64,000 nt of DNA, taken from positions 78,959 to 142,958 of the forward strand of contig CAIQIR010000039.1 in the NCBI GenBank assembly GCA_903871875.1, given 5' to 3'. The translations under genes and the position numbers were made by a program. The stretch comes from an uncultured Schlesneria sp. (GTDB lineage: Bacteria > Planctomycetota > Planctomycetia > Planctomycetales > Planctomycetaceae). The notes under the pieces are model-generated. The model had not been told where the DNA came from. It did no database searches and saw only the letters and a list, made by a program, of their open reading frames with translations. Within the stretch, counting starts at the first letter, position 1. The number at the start of each line of letters is the position of its first letter. This document shows, piece after piece, positions 1-8,776 of this stretch.

Positions 1-620
1 GTCAGGCGATCGAACTGGTAACGGGATCTGCCGCGCGAACTGCCTTCGATATTGGATTGGAAGACCCGCGGGTGCGGGATCGATACGGTCGACAGAGTTT
101 CGGTCAAAGCGTTTTGCTGGCTCGACGTCTGGTCGAAGCGGGGACGGCATTTGTCACGGTTCATTTTGGCGGCTGGGATCACCATTGGAATTTGCAATCC
201 GGCATGGAGAATTATCTGCCCCAAGTGGATACCGCCTTGTCTGCCTTGTTAGAGGATTTGTCGCAACGAGGTCTGTCCGATGACGTGCTCGTGATGTTGT
301 GCGGCGAATTCAGTCGAACGCCTCGGATGAACAACGGAGGTAATGGCGGTCCACCGCTCAGTATGGGGACACCGGGTCGCGATCACTGGGGGAATGCGAT
401 GTTCTGCCTGATGGGCGGCGGGGGCGTGCGGGGTGGACGGATTGTGGGTTCCACAAATCGCCTGGGCGAGGTTCCACAAGATCGCCCGGTGACTCCTGCG
501 GACATTCATCACACGATGTTTCACGTATTGGGCATTGATCCCCATGTCAATTTCCTCAATCATAGCGGGCGACCGACGTCGGCTCTGGAACCGGGTTCGG
601 TCATCCAGGAATTGCTATAA
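1..620 (+). CDS. DUF1501 family protein, C-terminal part (5' end outside window)
   Basis: The reading frame is open from base 3 to the stop at 618-620, so the gene starts upstream of the window. The visible residues have the C-terminal pattern of DUF1501 proteins: DRYGRQSFGQSVLLARRLVE, FVTVHFGGWDHH, a GEFSRTPRMN segment and GRDHWGNAMFCLMGGGGVRGG. This is the alkaline-phosphatase-like fold common in planctomycetes, normally exported by the Tat route and often paired with DUF1549/DUF1553 proteins. The TTG at 57 is internal to the conserved domain and is not the start. Substrate and role are unknown. Confidence 0.9.
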   Translation, partial: QAIELVTGSAARTAFDIGLEDPRVRDRYGRQSFGQSVLLARRLVEAGTAFVTVHFGGWDHHWNLQSGMENYLPQVDTALSALLEDLSQRGLSDDVLVMLCGEFSRTPRMNNGGNGGPPLSMGTPGRDHWGNAMFCLMGGGGVRGGRIVGSTNRLGEVPQDRPVTPADIHHTMFHVLGIDPHVNFLNHSGRPTSALEPGSVIQELL

Positions 621-821
621 TCGCCCAAAATCGTGTCTCGTGCGGGAAAAAAGGGGGCGATTATCGTCCTTCTGGGTTGGTCGTTGATCTGATCCTTGAC
701 CATCATTTCCCATTCGCGTACCATTCGCCGCTTTACTCGGCAGAGAAATTCTCGCCACCCAGTGGCCGAGATCGCTTTCTGTCCGCTCAACCTTGCCTCG
801 ATTTCGTTGGGATAACTCAAC

Positions 822-1001
822 ATGGCCGCCCCGAAGCGTCGTCAGTCCAAAGGTCGTTCACGTCGTCGTCGAAGTCACGATGCCCTGACGCCCGTTCAGC
901 TCCACAATTGCCCGAAGTGCCAGACGAAGATCCCGTCGCATGTCGTTTGTCCGACGTGTGGGGATTATATGGGGCGGACGCTCGTCGAAATCGAGGAATA
1001 G
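822..1001 (+). CDS. rpmF: 50S ribosomal protein L32 (bL32)
   Basis: This is a 59-residue protein that starts MAAPKRRQSKGRSRRRRSHD, the basic N-terminus typical of bL32. It carries two CxxC pairs (CPKC near residue 31 and CPTC near residue 44), so it is the zinc-binding form. It ends 6 bp before plsX, reproducing the widely conserved rpmF-plsX pairing that links ribosome and membrane-lipid synthesis. The start is the only ATG that gives the conserved MAAPK terminus. The 200 bp upstream contain no other gene and must hold the promoter of the fatty-acid cluster, although no clear consensus was seen. Confidence 0.95.
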   Translation: MAAPKRRQSKGRSRRRRSHDALTPVQLHNCPKCQTKIPSHVVCPTCGDYMGRTLVEIEE

Positions 1002-1007
1002 TCCTCT

Positions 1008-2015
1008 ATGCGGATTGCACTGGACGCAATGGGCGGCGATTTCGGCCCCCAGCCCAATTTTGATGGAGCGATTGCGGCGCTTGGGGAAAATCCGGAATTG
1101 TGCGTCACGCTAGTGGGTGACGCTTCGACGCTCGAGTCTCTCGTTGCGCAGTCCGGGTTCTCGGCGGATCGACTAACGGTTTGCCCCGCCGAAGGTTGGG
1201 TTGAAATGGGCGAAAAGCCTGTGGATGCCCTGCGGAAAAAGCCGAATTGTTCGATCATTGTCTGCTGGCAGTTGATGGCGACGCAACAGGTCGACGCTGT
1301 TGTCAGTGCCGGGCATACTGGCGCGGTGGTGGCGGCTGGTCTGCGGACGCGCCTGTTTCTCAAAGGGGTGAAACGCCCCGGGATTGCCGTTGTCTTGCCG
1401 ACAACGAAAGGCAAAACTGTGCTCATGGACGTCGGGGCCAATCCTGGCGCTCGTCCCGAGCATTTGGTTCAGTACGGCACGATGGGCTCGATTTACGCCC
1501 GCGAGGTATTGGGGATCGAGCAACCAACGGTCGGTTTGATGAATATCGGTAGCGAAGACGGTAAGGGGACCGACGATGTGCGGGCTTCGCATGCGCTGTT
1601 TTCTCGTAGTCCGTTTCGTCAGCGTTTCGTGGGCAACGTCGAGGGGCGTGATCTTTACCAGGGCGGTGCGGACGTTGTCATCTGCGAAGGTTTCGTCGGC
1701 AACGTGTTGCTGAAGGCCGCTGAAGGCATGGTCGATATGCTGATGAAGACGGTTTCCGCCGAGGTTTTGAATTCGCTTGATGTTGAGCGGCCGCGGGCGG
1801 TGGAAGCGTTCAAGATGCTTGGTCGGCGATTCGAATATCACGAGGCAGGGGGAGCGCCGTTGCTCGGCATCGACGGTATCGCAATTATCTGCCACGGATC
1901 AAGTAATTCACGGTCGATTTACAACGCGCTGCGCGTGGCGACAACGCTGAAAAGTCGGCGAATCAACGAACAGATTGTCGACGAGCTTTCCGCTGACCCG
2001 GGTAGTGCGGGTTGA
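1008..2015 (+). CDS. plsX: Phosphate acyltransferase PlsX
   Basis: This 335-residue protein starts MRIALDAMGGDFGP, the family signature. It also shows SAGHTGAVVAAGL near residue 100, DVGANPGARPEHL near 142 and the conserved CEGFVGNVLLKAAEG near 228. PlsX converts acyl-ACP and phosphate to acyl-phosphate for phospholipid synthesis, acting at the inner face of the membrane. Length matches the family (330-350 residues). It lies between rpmF and fabD with gaps of 6 and 12 bp and is probably cotranscribed with both. Confidence 0.95.
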   Translation: MRIALDAMGGDFGPQPNFDGAIAALGENPELCVTLVGDASTLESLVAQSGFSADRLTVCPAEGWVEMGEKPVDALRKKPNCSIIVCWQLMATQQVDAVVSAGHTGAVVAAGLRTRLFLKGVKRPGIAVVLPTTKGKTVLMDVGANPGARPEHLVQYGTMGSIYAREVLGIEQPTVGLMNIGSEDGKGTDDVRASHALFSRSPFRQRFVGNVEGRDLYQGGADVVICEGFVGNVLLKAAEGMVDMLMKTVSAEVLNSLDVERPRAVEAFKMLGRRFEYHEAGGAPLLGIDGIAIICHGSSNSRSIYNALRVATTLKSRRINEQIVDELSADPGSAG

Positions 2016-2027
2016 AAGTTGAGGGGT

Positions 2028-2939
2028 ATGGTGGCCAAGACCGCGTTCCTGTTTCCGGGGCAGGGGGCTCAGCATGTGGGGATGGGCAAGGTCATCTCCT
2101 CGCGATTTCCTGCTGCGAAAGCCCTTTACGACAAGGCGAACGAGATTCTTGGTTTCGACTTGGCGTCGCTCTGCTTTGAAGGGCCGGCCGAACGGCTTGA
2201 TACCACGGTCATCAGCCAGCCGGCCTTGTTCGTCAGTAGTCTGGCCGCGCTCGAGATGCTGCGGGCGGAAAGTCCGGAGATTGTCGACAGTTGCGCGATG
2301 TCGGCTGGCTTAAGTCTGGGGGAATATACCGCGTTGGTGTTCGCAGGGGCGATGTCCTTCGAGGACGGGTTACGAGTCGTGCAGCGACGCGGCGAGGCGA
2401 TGCAGCAGGCAGCGGACGCGAATCCTTCAGGGATGGTCAGCGCATTAATTCTGGGTCACGACCAGGTGGCCAAGGTTCGCGAGGACGCAACTGCAGCTGG
2501 CCAGATCTGGGTTGCCAACTATTTGTGTCCTGGAAATACCGTCTTGTCGGGCGACAAGCCGGCCTGTGCGAAAGCGGCCGAACTGATCGAGCAGGCAGGG
2601 GGCGGGGCCCGGATGTTGACGGTGGCGGGCGCATTCCATACGCCGCTGATGGGTTCGGCTTGTGAGCGACTGGAAGAGGTGTTGCGATCAGTGCCGATTC
2701 AGTCACCACGGATTCCTGTGGTTTCTAATGTCGACGCCAAGGTTCACGAGGGGGCTGATCGCGTGCGCGAGATCCTGGTGCGGCAAGTGACGCAACCAGT
2801 TCTGTGGGAAGGTTGTGTTCGGGAATTGCTGGCGCAGGGGTGCGACCGATTCTACGAAATCGGTCCGGGAAAAGTATTGAAGGGATTGATGAAGCGAATT
2901 GATCGTAAGGTCGAATGCCTGACAGTGAACGACGACTGA
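2028..2939 (+). CDS. fabD: Malonyl-CoA:ACP transacylase FabD
   Basis: FabD transfers malonyl groups to acyl carrier protein. The N-terminus KTAFLFPGQGAQHVGMG, the nucleophile elbow GLSLGEY (Ser about residue 96) and GAFHTPLM with the catalytic His are all visible. The elbow has Leu where most relatives have His (GHSLGE). The start is ATG 2028 or GTG 2031: a GAGGGG run at 2021-2026 is very close to the ATG and slightly better spaced for the GTG. It follows plsX by 12 bp. The gene normally found next, fabG, is absent here. Confidence 0.93.
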   Translation: MVAKTAFLFPGQGAQHVGMGKVISSRFPAAKALYDKANEILGFDLASLCFEGPAERLDTTVISQPALFVSSLAALEMLRAESPEIVDSCAMSAGLSLGEYTALVFAGAMSFEDGLRVVQRRGEAMQQAADANPSGMVSALILGHDQVAKVREDATAAGQIWVANYLCPGNTVLSGDKPACAKAAELIEQAGGGARMLTVAGAFHTPLMGSACERLEEVLRSVPIQSPRIPVVSNVDAKVHEGADRVREILVRQVTQPVLWEGCVRELLAQGCDRFYEIGPGKVLKGLMKRIDRKVECLTVNDD

Positions 2940-3321
2940 ACCTCGTTCGCTGAGCGGTCGGGAGGGGGCTGATTTGGGCTCTGGCCGCTCACGGGAAGGG
3001 CCATGGCAGAGGGCTTCCCTTTCGAATTCATCGGCGGATCTTTTCGTTGCGGTTTACACGACTCTGAAAACCCGGTATACCGTGCCGACATCAGAGAAGG
3101 AACTGCATCTTAATTCGGTAATTTCACTTGTTCACTTTGTGCAGCAAGCAATGGGTGAATTGCCGGTTTGGTGAATGTCAGGGCTGACAGGTCTGTGACG
3201 AGGCATGTTCGATTCCTGCATGTCTCGTCGATAAATGCGGAAAAACCATGATAAAACACCCAGTACGATGGCCGTGCTGGGATTTTCGGATTACCAAGAT
3301 TCGGCTCCAAAGGAGTGAGGC
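2940..3321 (+). promoter_or_regulatory. Intergenic region with a candidate acpP-fabF promoter
   Basis: No convincing gene lies in these 382 bp between fabD and acpP. A good sigma-70-like promoter is visible: TTTACA at 3053-3058, a 17-bp spacer and TATACC at 3076-3081. That would give a transcript with a leader of roughly 230 nt before acpP. An AAAGGAG ribosome-binding site at 3309-3315 sits 6 bp before the GTG start of acpP. This suggests separate control of the abundant ACP and FabF from the upstream plsX-fabD unit. A 66-codon open frame at 2974-3174 has no recognisable features. Confidence 0.45.
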
Positions 3322-3558
3322 GTGGCGTCGTCGATTGAAGAGAAAGTCATCGGGATTGTCAGTGAACAACTGAATATTCCAAAAGAAGATATCAAATTGA
3401 ACAGCGATTTCGTTGCTGATTTGAAGGCCGATTCGCTCGATTTGGTGGAACTCGTCATGGAGTTCGAAGACGAGTTTGGCGTTCAGATCCCTGAGTCGGA
3501 TCAAGAAAAGATCAAATCTGTTGGTGATGCAGTCAAGTACATCACGGAGAAGCAGTGA
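3322..3558 (+). CDS. acpP: Acyl carrier protein
   Basis: This is an acidic 78-residue protein with the four-helix ACP pattern. The phosphopantetheine site is ADSLDLVELVM, with the modified Ser at residue 38, and the recognition helix II (EFEDEFGVQIPE) follows it. It carries growing acyl chains in type II fatty-acid synthesis in the cytoplasm. The start is GTG, fixed by the strong AAAGGAG site 6 bp upstream and by the usual family N-terminus. It is followed after 3 bp by fabF, a typical pair. It could serve a specialised pathway, but the neighbours argue for the housekeeping ACP. Confidence 0.95.
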   Translation: MASSIEEKVIGIVSEQLNIPKEDIKLNSDFVADLKADSLDLVELVMEFEDEFGVQIPESDQEKIKSVGDAVKYITEKQ

Positions 3559-3561
3559 CGG

Positions 3562-4800
3562 ATGTCCAGACGCGTCGTCGTGACAGGGATGTCGGTCATC
3601 ACCGCTCTTGGCTCGGAGGTTTCCGAGTTTTGGGAGCGCCTGTGCGCGGGCAAAAGCGGTGTCGGCCGGCTGGAGCGATTTGATTGCTCCGACTTCAAGG
3701 TCAGCTTTGGTGGCGAAGTCAAAGACTTCCGCCCCGAAGACCATTTTGATTCCAAAGAAGCCAAGCGGCTTGATCGTTTTAGTCAGTTTGCCTTAGCGTC
3801 GGCGCAAAAAGCGATTCATCAATCGGGTATCGATTTTCAGAAGATCGCCGATCCCTACCGCTGCGGTGTGATTATTGGCAGTGGCATCGGTGGCTTGAAC
3901 GAGATCGAAGAACAGCACGCCAAGTTGTTCGACCGCGGTCCGTCGCGGGTTTCGCCGTTCATGATTCCGAAATTAATGGTCAATGCGGCTACCGGAAATA
4001 TTTCGGTCCAATTTGGTTTGAAAGGCCCGAGCAGTGCGGTGGCGACGGCTTGCGCTTCGGCGACGAATGCAATTGGAGATGCTTACCGACTGATTCAGCA
4101 CGACGTGGCTGATATCCTGATCGCCGGCGGAAGCGAAGCGGCGATCACGCCGATGGGGCTTTCGGGTTTCGCCAGAATGGGGGCTTTGTCGACTCGCAAT
4201 GATTGTCCTCAATCGGCCAGTCGACCGTTCGATCGTGATCGAGATGGCTTTGTTCTGGCCGAAGGGGCCGGCGTGGTTGTCTTGGAAGAATATGAGCACG
4301 CGAAAAAACGGGGTGCCGCGATCCTGGGTGAAGTGCTTGGTTACGGTGTCTCGTCTGACGGTTCCCATATGACGGCTCCTGACCCCGAAGGGACAGGAGC
4401 GGCCATGGCGATGAGTTTGGCGCTAAAGGATGCCCGGGTGGGTGTCGAAGAGGTCAGCTACATCAACGCGCACGGGACGAGTACGCCACTTGGTGACAAG
4501 GCTGAGACGAACGCCATTAAGCGAGTGTTTGGGGCGGAGTCAAAGCGAGTTTGTGTTTCGAGCACGAAAAGTCAGTTGGGGCATTTGTTGGGGGCTTCAG
4601 GTGGGGTTGAGTTTGTCATCTCCATTTTGGCGTTGTCGCATCATGTCATCCCTCCAACCATTAATATGGAAACTCCCGATCCCGATTGTGATCTCGATTA
4701 CGTTCCGAACAAGGCGCGTGGAATGCGGGTTAATCGGGTGATGTCCAATAGTTTCGGTTTTGGCGGTCATAACGCCTGTTTGGTCGTGGGACGGGTGTGA
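3562..4800 (+). CDS. fabF: 3-oxoacyl-ACP synthase II (KAS II, FabF)
   Basis: This 412-residue condensing enzyme elongates acyl-ACP with malonyl-ACP. The complete catalytic set is visible: Cys164 in VATACASATN, His304 in NAHGTSTPLGD, Lys336 in TKSQLGH and His341. These lie within one residue of the E. coli FabF positions. The start ATG follows the acpP stop by 3 bp, so the two are translationally close. Length and motifs fit a fully active KAS II. Its downstream neighbour is a homologue lacking key residues, with which it might pair. Confidence 0.95.
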   Translation: MSRRVVVTGMSVITALGSEVSEFWERLCAGKSGVGRLERFDCSDFKVSFGGEVKDFRPEDHFDSKEAKRLDRFSQFALASAQKAIHQSGIDFQKIADPYRCGVIIGSGIGGLNEIEEQHAKLFDRGPSRVSPFMIPKLMVNAATGNISVQFGLKGPSSAVATACASATNAIGDAYRLIQHDVADILIAGGSEAAITPMGLSGFARMGALSTRNDCPQSASRPFDRDRDGFVLAEGAGVVVLEEYEHAKKRGAAILGEVLGYGVSSDGSHMTAPDPEGTGAAMAMSLALKDARVGVEEVSYINAHGTSTPLGDKAETNAIKRVFGAESKRVCVSSTKSQLGHLLGASGGVEFVISILALSHHVIPPTINMETPDPDCDLDYVPNKARGMRVNRVMSNSFGFGGHNACLVVGRV

Positions 4801-4978
4801 TGGCCAAGCCAGATCACATGGCGTTTTTTTCGTTATGATTCGCAATGTGATTGACGACGCCACTATTGGGCCGTGACACTTTTTGTGTGAAATGTGATAA
4901 GTTTTTGCCAGCCAATTTGATTGGCCTTTGCGTTCTTGCCAAATCGATGGTTCGCTTGGCAGGACCGCTTGGACGTGG

Positions 4979-6322
4979 ATGATTGACGCCAACGAGCAAA
5001 TAATTGTGACCAGATCCTCTTCGCCTCGAGAAGTTGTCATTACCGGTATCGGGATTGTAAGCCCGATCGGGATTGGCATTAGTACGTTCTGGGAGAACCT
5101 CTCCCAGGGGCGATCTGGTATTGCTCATGGTAAATTATTCCCGGGATTTGCCGCGCCCGACGGAGTGGGCGGTGAAGTGCGAGAGTTCACCGATGAGTCG
5201 GCTCGTAAAGTTTATTTGAAAGAGCAACGCAAGAATCTGAAGGCGATGTGTCGCGAAATTCAGTTGGGCGTCGCCTCGGCCCTGCTCGCTTTGCAAAATG
5301 CGAACGTCAATCTGGAACAAATCAACCACGATCGTCTGGGGGTTGAGTTTGGCGCCAATTTGATGCTCAGTCCGCCTGAGGTTCTGTTGGAAGGTTGTTC
5401 GGCGTGCTGCGAAGAAGGAACCGACGTGTTCCAGAAATCTCGCTGGGGCCAGATGGGGTTAACCAAGCTGGAACCGCTGTGGTTGCTTCGATATCTGCCT
5501 AATATGCCGGCCTGTCACATCAGTATTTCCGCAGACGCCCGTGGTCCCAGCAATTCACTGACACTCGACGATGCGTCCGGTAACACTGTGGTGGGTGAAG
5601 CGATGCGAATCATCTTACGCGGCGACGCGGATTTGATGATCGTCGGTGTGACCGGAACGACGCTACATCCGATCAAAACTTTGCATCTGGCGCTATGGGA
5701 CGATTTGGCTCGGACCCCAGAAGCTCCCGAATCGCGTGCTCGACCGTTCGATCTGAATCGATCGGGGCGGGTTGTTGCCGAAGGTTCGTGTTCGTTCATT
5801 TTGGAAGATCGAGCGCACGCCGAACAGCGTGGTGCAAAGATCTGGGGCCGCGTGCTCGGAACCGGTTCGTCATGTGTGATGGATCCGCAAAAGGGTGCGA
5901 ATTACCGCCTCGCGATGGCGAACGCCATGCGTGCCGCGTTGCGTGATGCCGGTTTGCGTCCTGATCAGATTGGGCATATCAACGCCCATGGCTTGGGGAC
6001 GCGGGATGTCGATATTGCCGAATCTCAAGCGATCCTGGACGTATTCGGAGATGATCTGGGGCGGCGCATTCCAGTCACGGCTATGAAAAGCTTCCTCGGT
6101 AACTCGGGAGCGGGTTCGGGATTGTTAGAGCTCGCCGGGTCGATCGTGGGGTTGGCACACGGCGTGATTCCTTACACGCTGAACTACGAGACTCCTGATC
6201 CTGCTTGTCCTTTGAATGTGGTCTCCAAGGAACTGCTGGCGACATCAAATCGGGTGGTCATGAGCGTTAACGTCACTCGCGTTGGGCAAGCGGCGGCTGC
6301 CATCGTCGAAGTGCAAAGTTAG
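4979..6322 (+). CDS. KAS-like protein lacking the catalytic Cys (chain-length-factor-like)
   Basis: This 447-residue protein has the thiolase fold of FabF. It has the N-terminus REVVITGIGIVSPIGIGIS, NAHGLGTRDVD with the first His (residue 337) and AMKSFLGNSGAG with the Lys (370). The active-site Cys is replaced by Asp (residue 198, in LTLDDASGNT) and the second His by Asn (375). It should therefore not condense acyl chains alone. In polyketide systems such KS-beta proteins pair with an active KS and set chain length. It lies 178 bp after fabF, so a FabF partner or scaffold role is inferred. ATG 4979 was chosen because upstream residues are not family-like. Confidence 0.8.
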   Translation: MIDANEQIIVTRSSSPREVVITGIGIVSPIGIGISTFWENLSQGRSGIAHGKLFPGFAAPDGVGGEVREFTDESARKVYLKEQRKNLKAMCREIQLGVASALLALQNANVNLEQINHDRLGVEFGANLMLSPPEVLLEGCSACCEEGTDVFQKSRWGQMGLTKLEPLWLLRYLPNMPACHISISADARGPSNSLTLDDASGNTVVGEAMRIILRGDADLMIVGVTGTTLHPIKTLHLALWDDLARTPEAPESRARPFDLNRSGRVVAEGSCSFILEDRAHAEQRGAKIWGRVLGTGSSCVMDPQKGANYRLAMANAMRAALRDAGLRPDQIGHINAHGLGTRDVDIAESQAILDVFGDDLGRRIPVTAMKSFLGNSGAGSGLLELAGSIVGLAHGVIPYTLNYETPDPACPLNVVSKELLATSNRVVMSVNVTRVGQAAAAIVEVQS

Positions 6323-6719
6323 TTCATCCGAGTCGGTTCGTCAGAAATGTTGAGCGGATGTTGGGGCGTTTCTTGGCCCGGCAGCTGAATTCTCTCTGGG
6401 TGACACCACCGTTGCAGTGTGTAGTCGGGTTCAGTGTGCCTCAGGCCAAGATTTCGTGTCGCTGGAAGTCGTCAAAAACCATCGTCGCGTTCGGTCAATC
6501 GCTCTCGGTGAAATCGTGGTATTTCTCCGGCGAAATGCCGAGCTCTGGGTTTAGGGAGCTGGCCCATTCGATCGGCCCATCGGTGACCATTGAGTGTGAA
6601 ATGGCAGACGGGGCGTACTCGGTCGGCGCATTCCTGACGGTGCTGTTGTGTCGGGCTGCACCGGTTCCAGGAATCCATTCGATCGTGGAACCGGGTGGTC
6701 ACTGATTTGAGGCGACCGC
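6323..6719. other. Intergenic region between convergent genes, nothing recognised
   Basis: This 397-bp stretch separates the KAS-like gene (plus strand) from the 3' end of a TPR gene (minus strand). A 115-codon plus-strand frame at 6358-6705 was examined. Its translation is rich in Cys, Trp and Ser, with no domain pattern or ribosome-binding site. No clear terminator hairpin was found. Confidence 0.4.
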
Positions 6720-8138
6720 TTATTTGCTGCCGAATGACTGCAGGGCGAATTGAGCACCGCGATAAGCTGACAATTGGGTTTCCTTGGTCGTCAACACATG
6801 CTGGTAGAAGGCTGCGGCTTTCTCTTTGTCATTGGCTTGGGAGCGACGTTCGCCGATGAAATAGTAGGCTTCGCAGAGTTGGCGGCTTTTCAGGATCGGA
6901 TCAGTGGTCTTGGTTACAAAATCCACAAGTTCCTTCTCGGAAATCTTCCCATTCAGAAACAGCACCTGTGCATCGATCCAATCTCGATCTTTTTCCGGTT
7001 TGTTCATGCTAACGCTCGCAATCGCATCGATTGCGTCAGGCTTGCCCGCCAGCACCAGTGACCAGACTTTCCAGGGGGCCAGGTATCGCATTCCGTTCGC
7101 ATCGATTTGGGACGCTTGGTCGAAAGAGGCATACGCCCCTTCGAAGTCCTTCGAGAAGTACTTGGCAAATCCCAGGTCCGCCTGTGCCACGGGGTTTTGC
7201 GGGTTGAGCTGCAGGGCTTGAGTATAGTCTTCAATGGCTCCGCGAACGTTGCCTTGTGACAGTCGGCAAGTTCCCCGAAGGCTGGTGAACAACGGGTTCC
7301 CTGGTTCGAGGCTCAGGGCTTTGGTGAAATCGGCTTCTGCCGCAGCCAGGTTTCCCAGCCCTTGGTTGGTGAAGCCCCGGTTGGTGTAAGCCGTGGCAAA
7401 CGCAGGGTCGAGTTCGATCGCTTTGTTGAAATCGTTCAATGCCTCCTGTGCCTTGCCCTGTTGTTGCAGGAACAGTCCGCGATTGTTGTAGGCCAGTTGG
7501 TTGTTGAGCGTTTCCACTGCTGACGTAAATGTCGCCAGGGCTTTGTCCGTTTGTCCTGAAATGATGTAGCATTGAGCTAAGCCCATGTACGAACCCACGT
7601 GTCCAGGAAAGCTCTTGATGGCCGTCTGATAGTCTTCAATCGCGGAATTGAGGTCCTTGAGAAACAGATGGGCGTTGGCGCGTTGGTACAAAACATTAGC
7701 CCGCTGTTCAGGGGTCAATGTCGTCTTGCCGAGTACGGTTTTGGCGACCTCCAATGCAACATTGGCGTGGTCTTTCTTGTCTTCAAGGGTGGCCAGCGAG
7801 ACCATTCCATAGAGGTAGGGAAGGTAGTAGTTGATCTCGGATCCACCGCCAATTTTCAGCGATTCGCGGGAGTCCTCGATCCCTTCGCGGATCTCTTTCA
7901 GATCATGCTTCATGACGCCCAGTTCAACTCGTGAGCTGGCGCGAAGATACAATGCCGCATGGTCTTTCGGGTTTTGGGCGAGAATGCGGTTCGTCAGGTC
8001 CTTGGCGACCGCAAAGTCACCCTTGTCATAGGCCGTTCTCGCTTCCGCCCGCATTTTGTCTTGTTCGGGGGTGGGCTGCGCTGCGGCGATCGTTCCCCAA
8101 CACAGAACAAGAACAATCATCCAATAGCGACCATGCAT
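6720..8138 (-). CDS. Secreted TPR-repeat protein
   Basis: This 472-residue protein begins with a signal peptide (MHGRYWMIVLVLCWGTIAAA, cleavage likely near AAAQ). The rest is almost entirely tetratricopeptide repeats, seen as units such as AYDKGDFAVAKDLTNRIL, NRGLFLQQQGKAQEALNDFN and NRGFTNQGLGNLAAAEADFT. TPR proteins act as protein-protein scaffolds; the partner is unknown. The frame is open 64 codons further upstream, but that stretch is not signal-like and the ATG at 8138 gives the only sensible export signal. It stands alone on the minus strand between two plus-strand housekeeping clusters. Confidence 0.8.
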   Translation of the reverse strand: MHGRYWMIVLVLCWGTIAAAQPTPEQDKMRAEARTAYDKGDFAVAKDLTNRILAQNPKDHAALYLRASSRVELGVMKHDLKEIREGIEDSRESLKIGGGSEINYYLPYLYGMVSLATLEDKKDHANVALEVAKTVLGKTTLTPEQRANVLYQRANAHLFLKDLNSAIEDYQTAIKSFPGHVGSYMGLAQCYIISGQTDKALATFTSAVETLNNQLAYNNRGLFLQQQGKAQEALNDFNKAIELDPAFATAYTNRGFTNQGLGNLAAAEADFTKALSLEPGNPLFTSLRGTCRLSQGNVRGAIEDYTQALQLNPQNPVAQADLGFAKYFSKDFEGAYASFDQASQIDANGMRYLAPWKVWSLVLAGKPDAIDAIASVSMNKPEKDRDWIDAQVLFLNGKISEKELVDFVTKTTDPILKSRQLCEAYYFIGERRSQANDKEKAAAFYQHVLTTKETQLSAYRGAQFALQSFGSK

Positions 8139-8776
8139 GGTTGACTCCGGGATTTGGCTGGCGAATAAATTCGAAACTTTGCGGGCTGATGACGACCGAA
8201 CGCTGGCATGATTCAATACGGAAACGGCTCGTGCGTCAACCTGTGGTTCTGAAACGATCTTAACGGGTTTACAGCACAGACGCGGCGGACCGCAGCGTTC
8301 AGTCTCGCATGATCGGTGGAAATCGTTCAATTATCAACGACAATCGCTGGATCTTGGTACGGTACGTTGAGGCGCCAAGCGTCAGAACGAGGGCCAACTC
8401 CTTGACATCACGAGTGGTGGTCAGTATCGTCATTCTCGCACGGAAGGGATGTTCCTCTGCAGGTCGACAGACACAATCACTCGTCTGAGGCGAATTTCGG
8501 TGGATGAGCATTCATGAAGTGCGGTATTGAGTCTCAGCTTAAGAGCGGGGGCATTGTCCATGTAGCCTGAAAATCGGCAGGTTTCTGGTCGGCACCGCGA
8601 ATGGCAACCAGCTGTCTGGTTGTGGGCAGGTGTCATGGTCGGCTCTTCGGAGTTTGGCTGCGAACAAAGTGGGACTTGTGCCCGCTTTTTTTGTTTTCAG
8701 AGTCGATTTTTTTGAAGTCAGCAGTTGAAGTCGGTCGGTGTAGTGGTTTTCGCAGCTCGGCAGTAGAGGTAACACA
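8139..8776. other. 638-bp divergent intergenic region upstream of nusA
   Basis: This region holds the divergent promoters for the TPR gene and the nusA-infB-rbfA cluster. Open frames here are short and show no domain pattern. The only clear element is the hairpin with a T-tract at 8668-8692, annotated separately. rimP, which often precedes nusA, is not present. Confidence 0.5.
8668..8692 (+). terminator. Terminator-like hairpin (possible attenuator) in the nusA leader
   Basis: AGTGGG at 8668-8673 pairs with CCCGCT at 8681-8686 around a 7-nt loop, with one G-T wobble, and a run of seven T follows immediately. The structure ends 84 bp before the nusA ATG and points toward nusA, with no gene just upstream on the same strand to terminate. 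It may therefore work as an attenuator at the head of the nusA-infB operon. NusA-responsive leader termination is known in other bacteria, but here it is only inferred. Confidence 0.5.

Noticed and set aside
4796..4830. Possible terminator after fabF with seven T
   Set aside because: The nearest stems are only 4-6 bp and do not abut the T-run, so it is too weak to call.
6358..6705. 115-codon plus-strand frame after the KAS-like gene
   Set aside because: No ribosome-binding site or domain pattern, and an unlikely composition.
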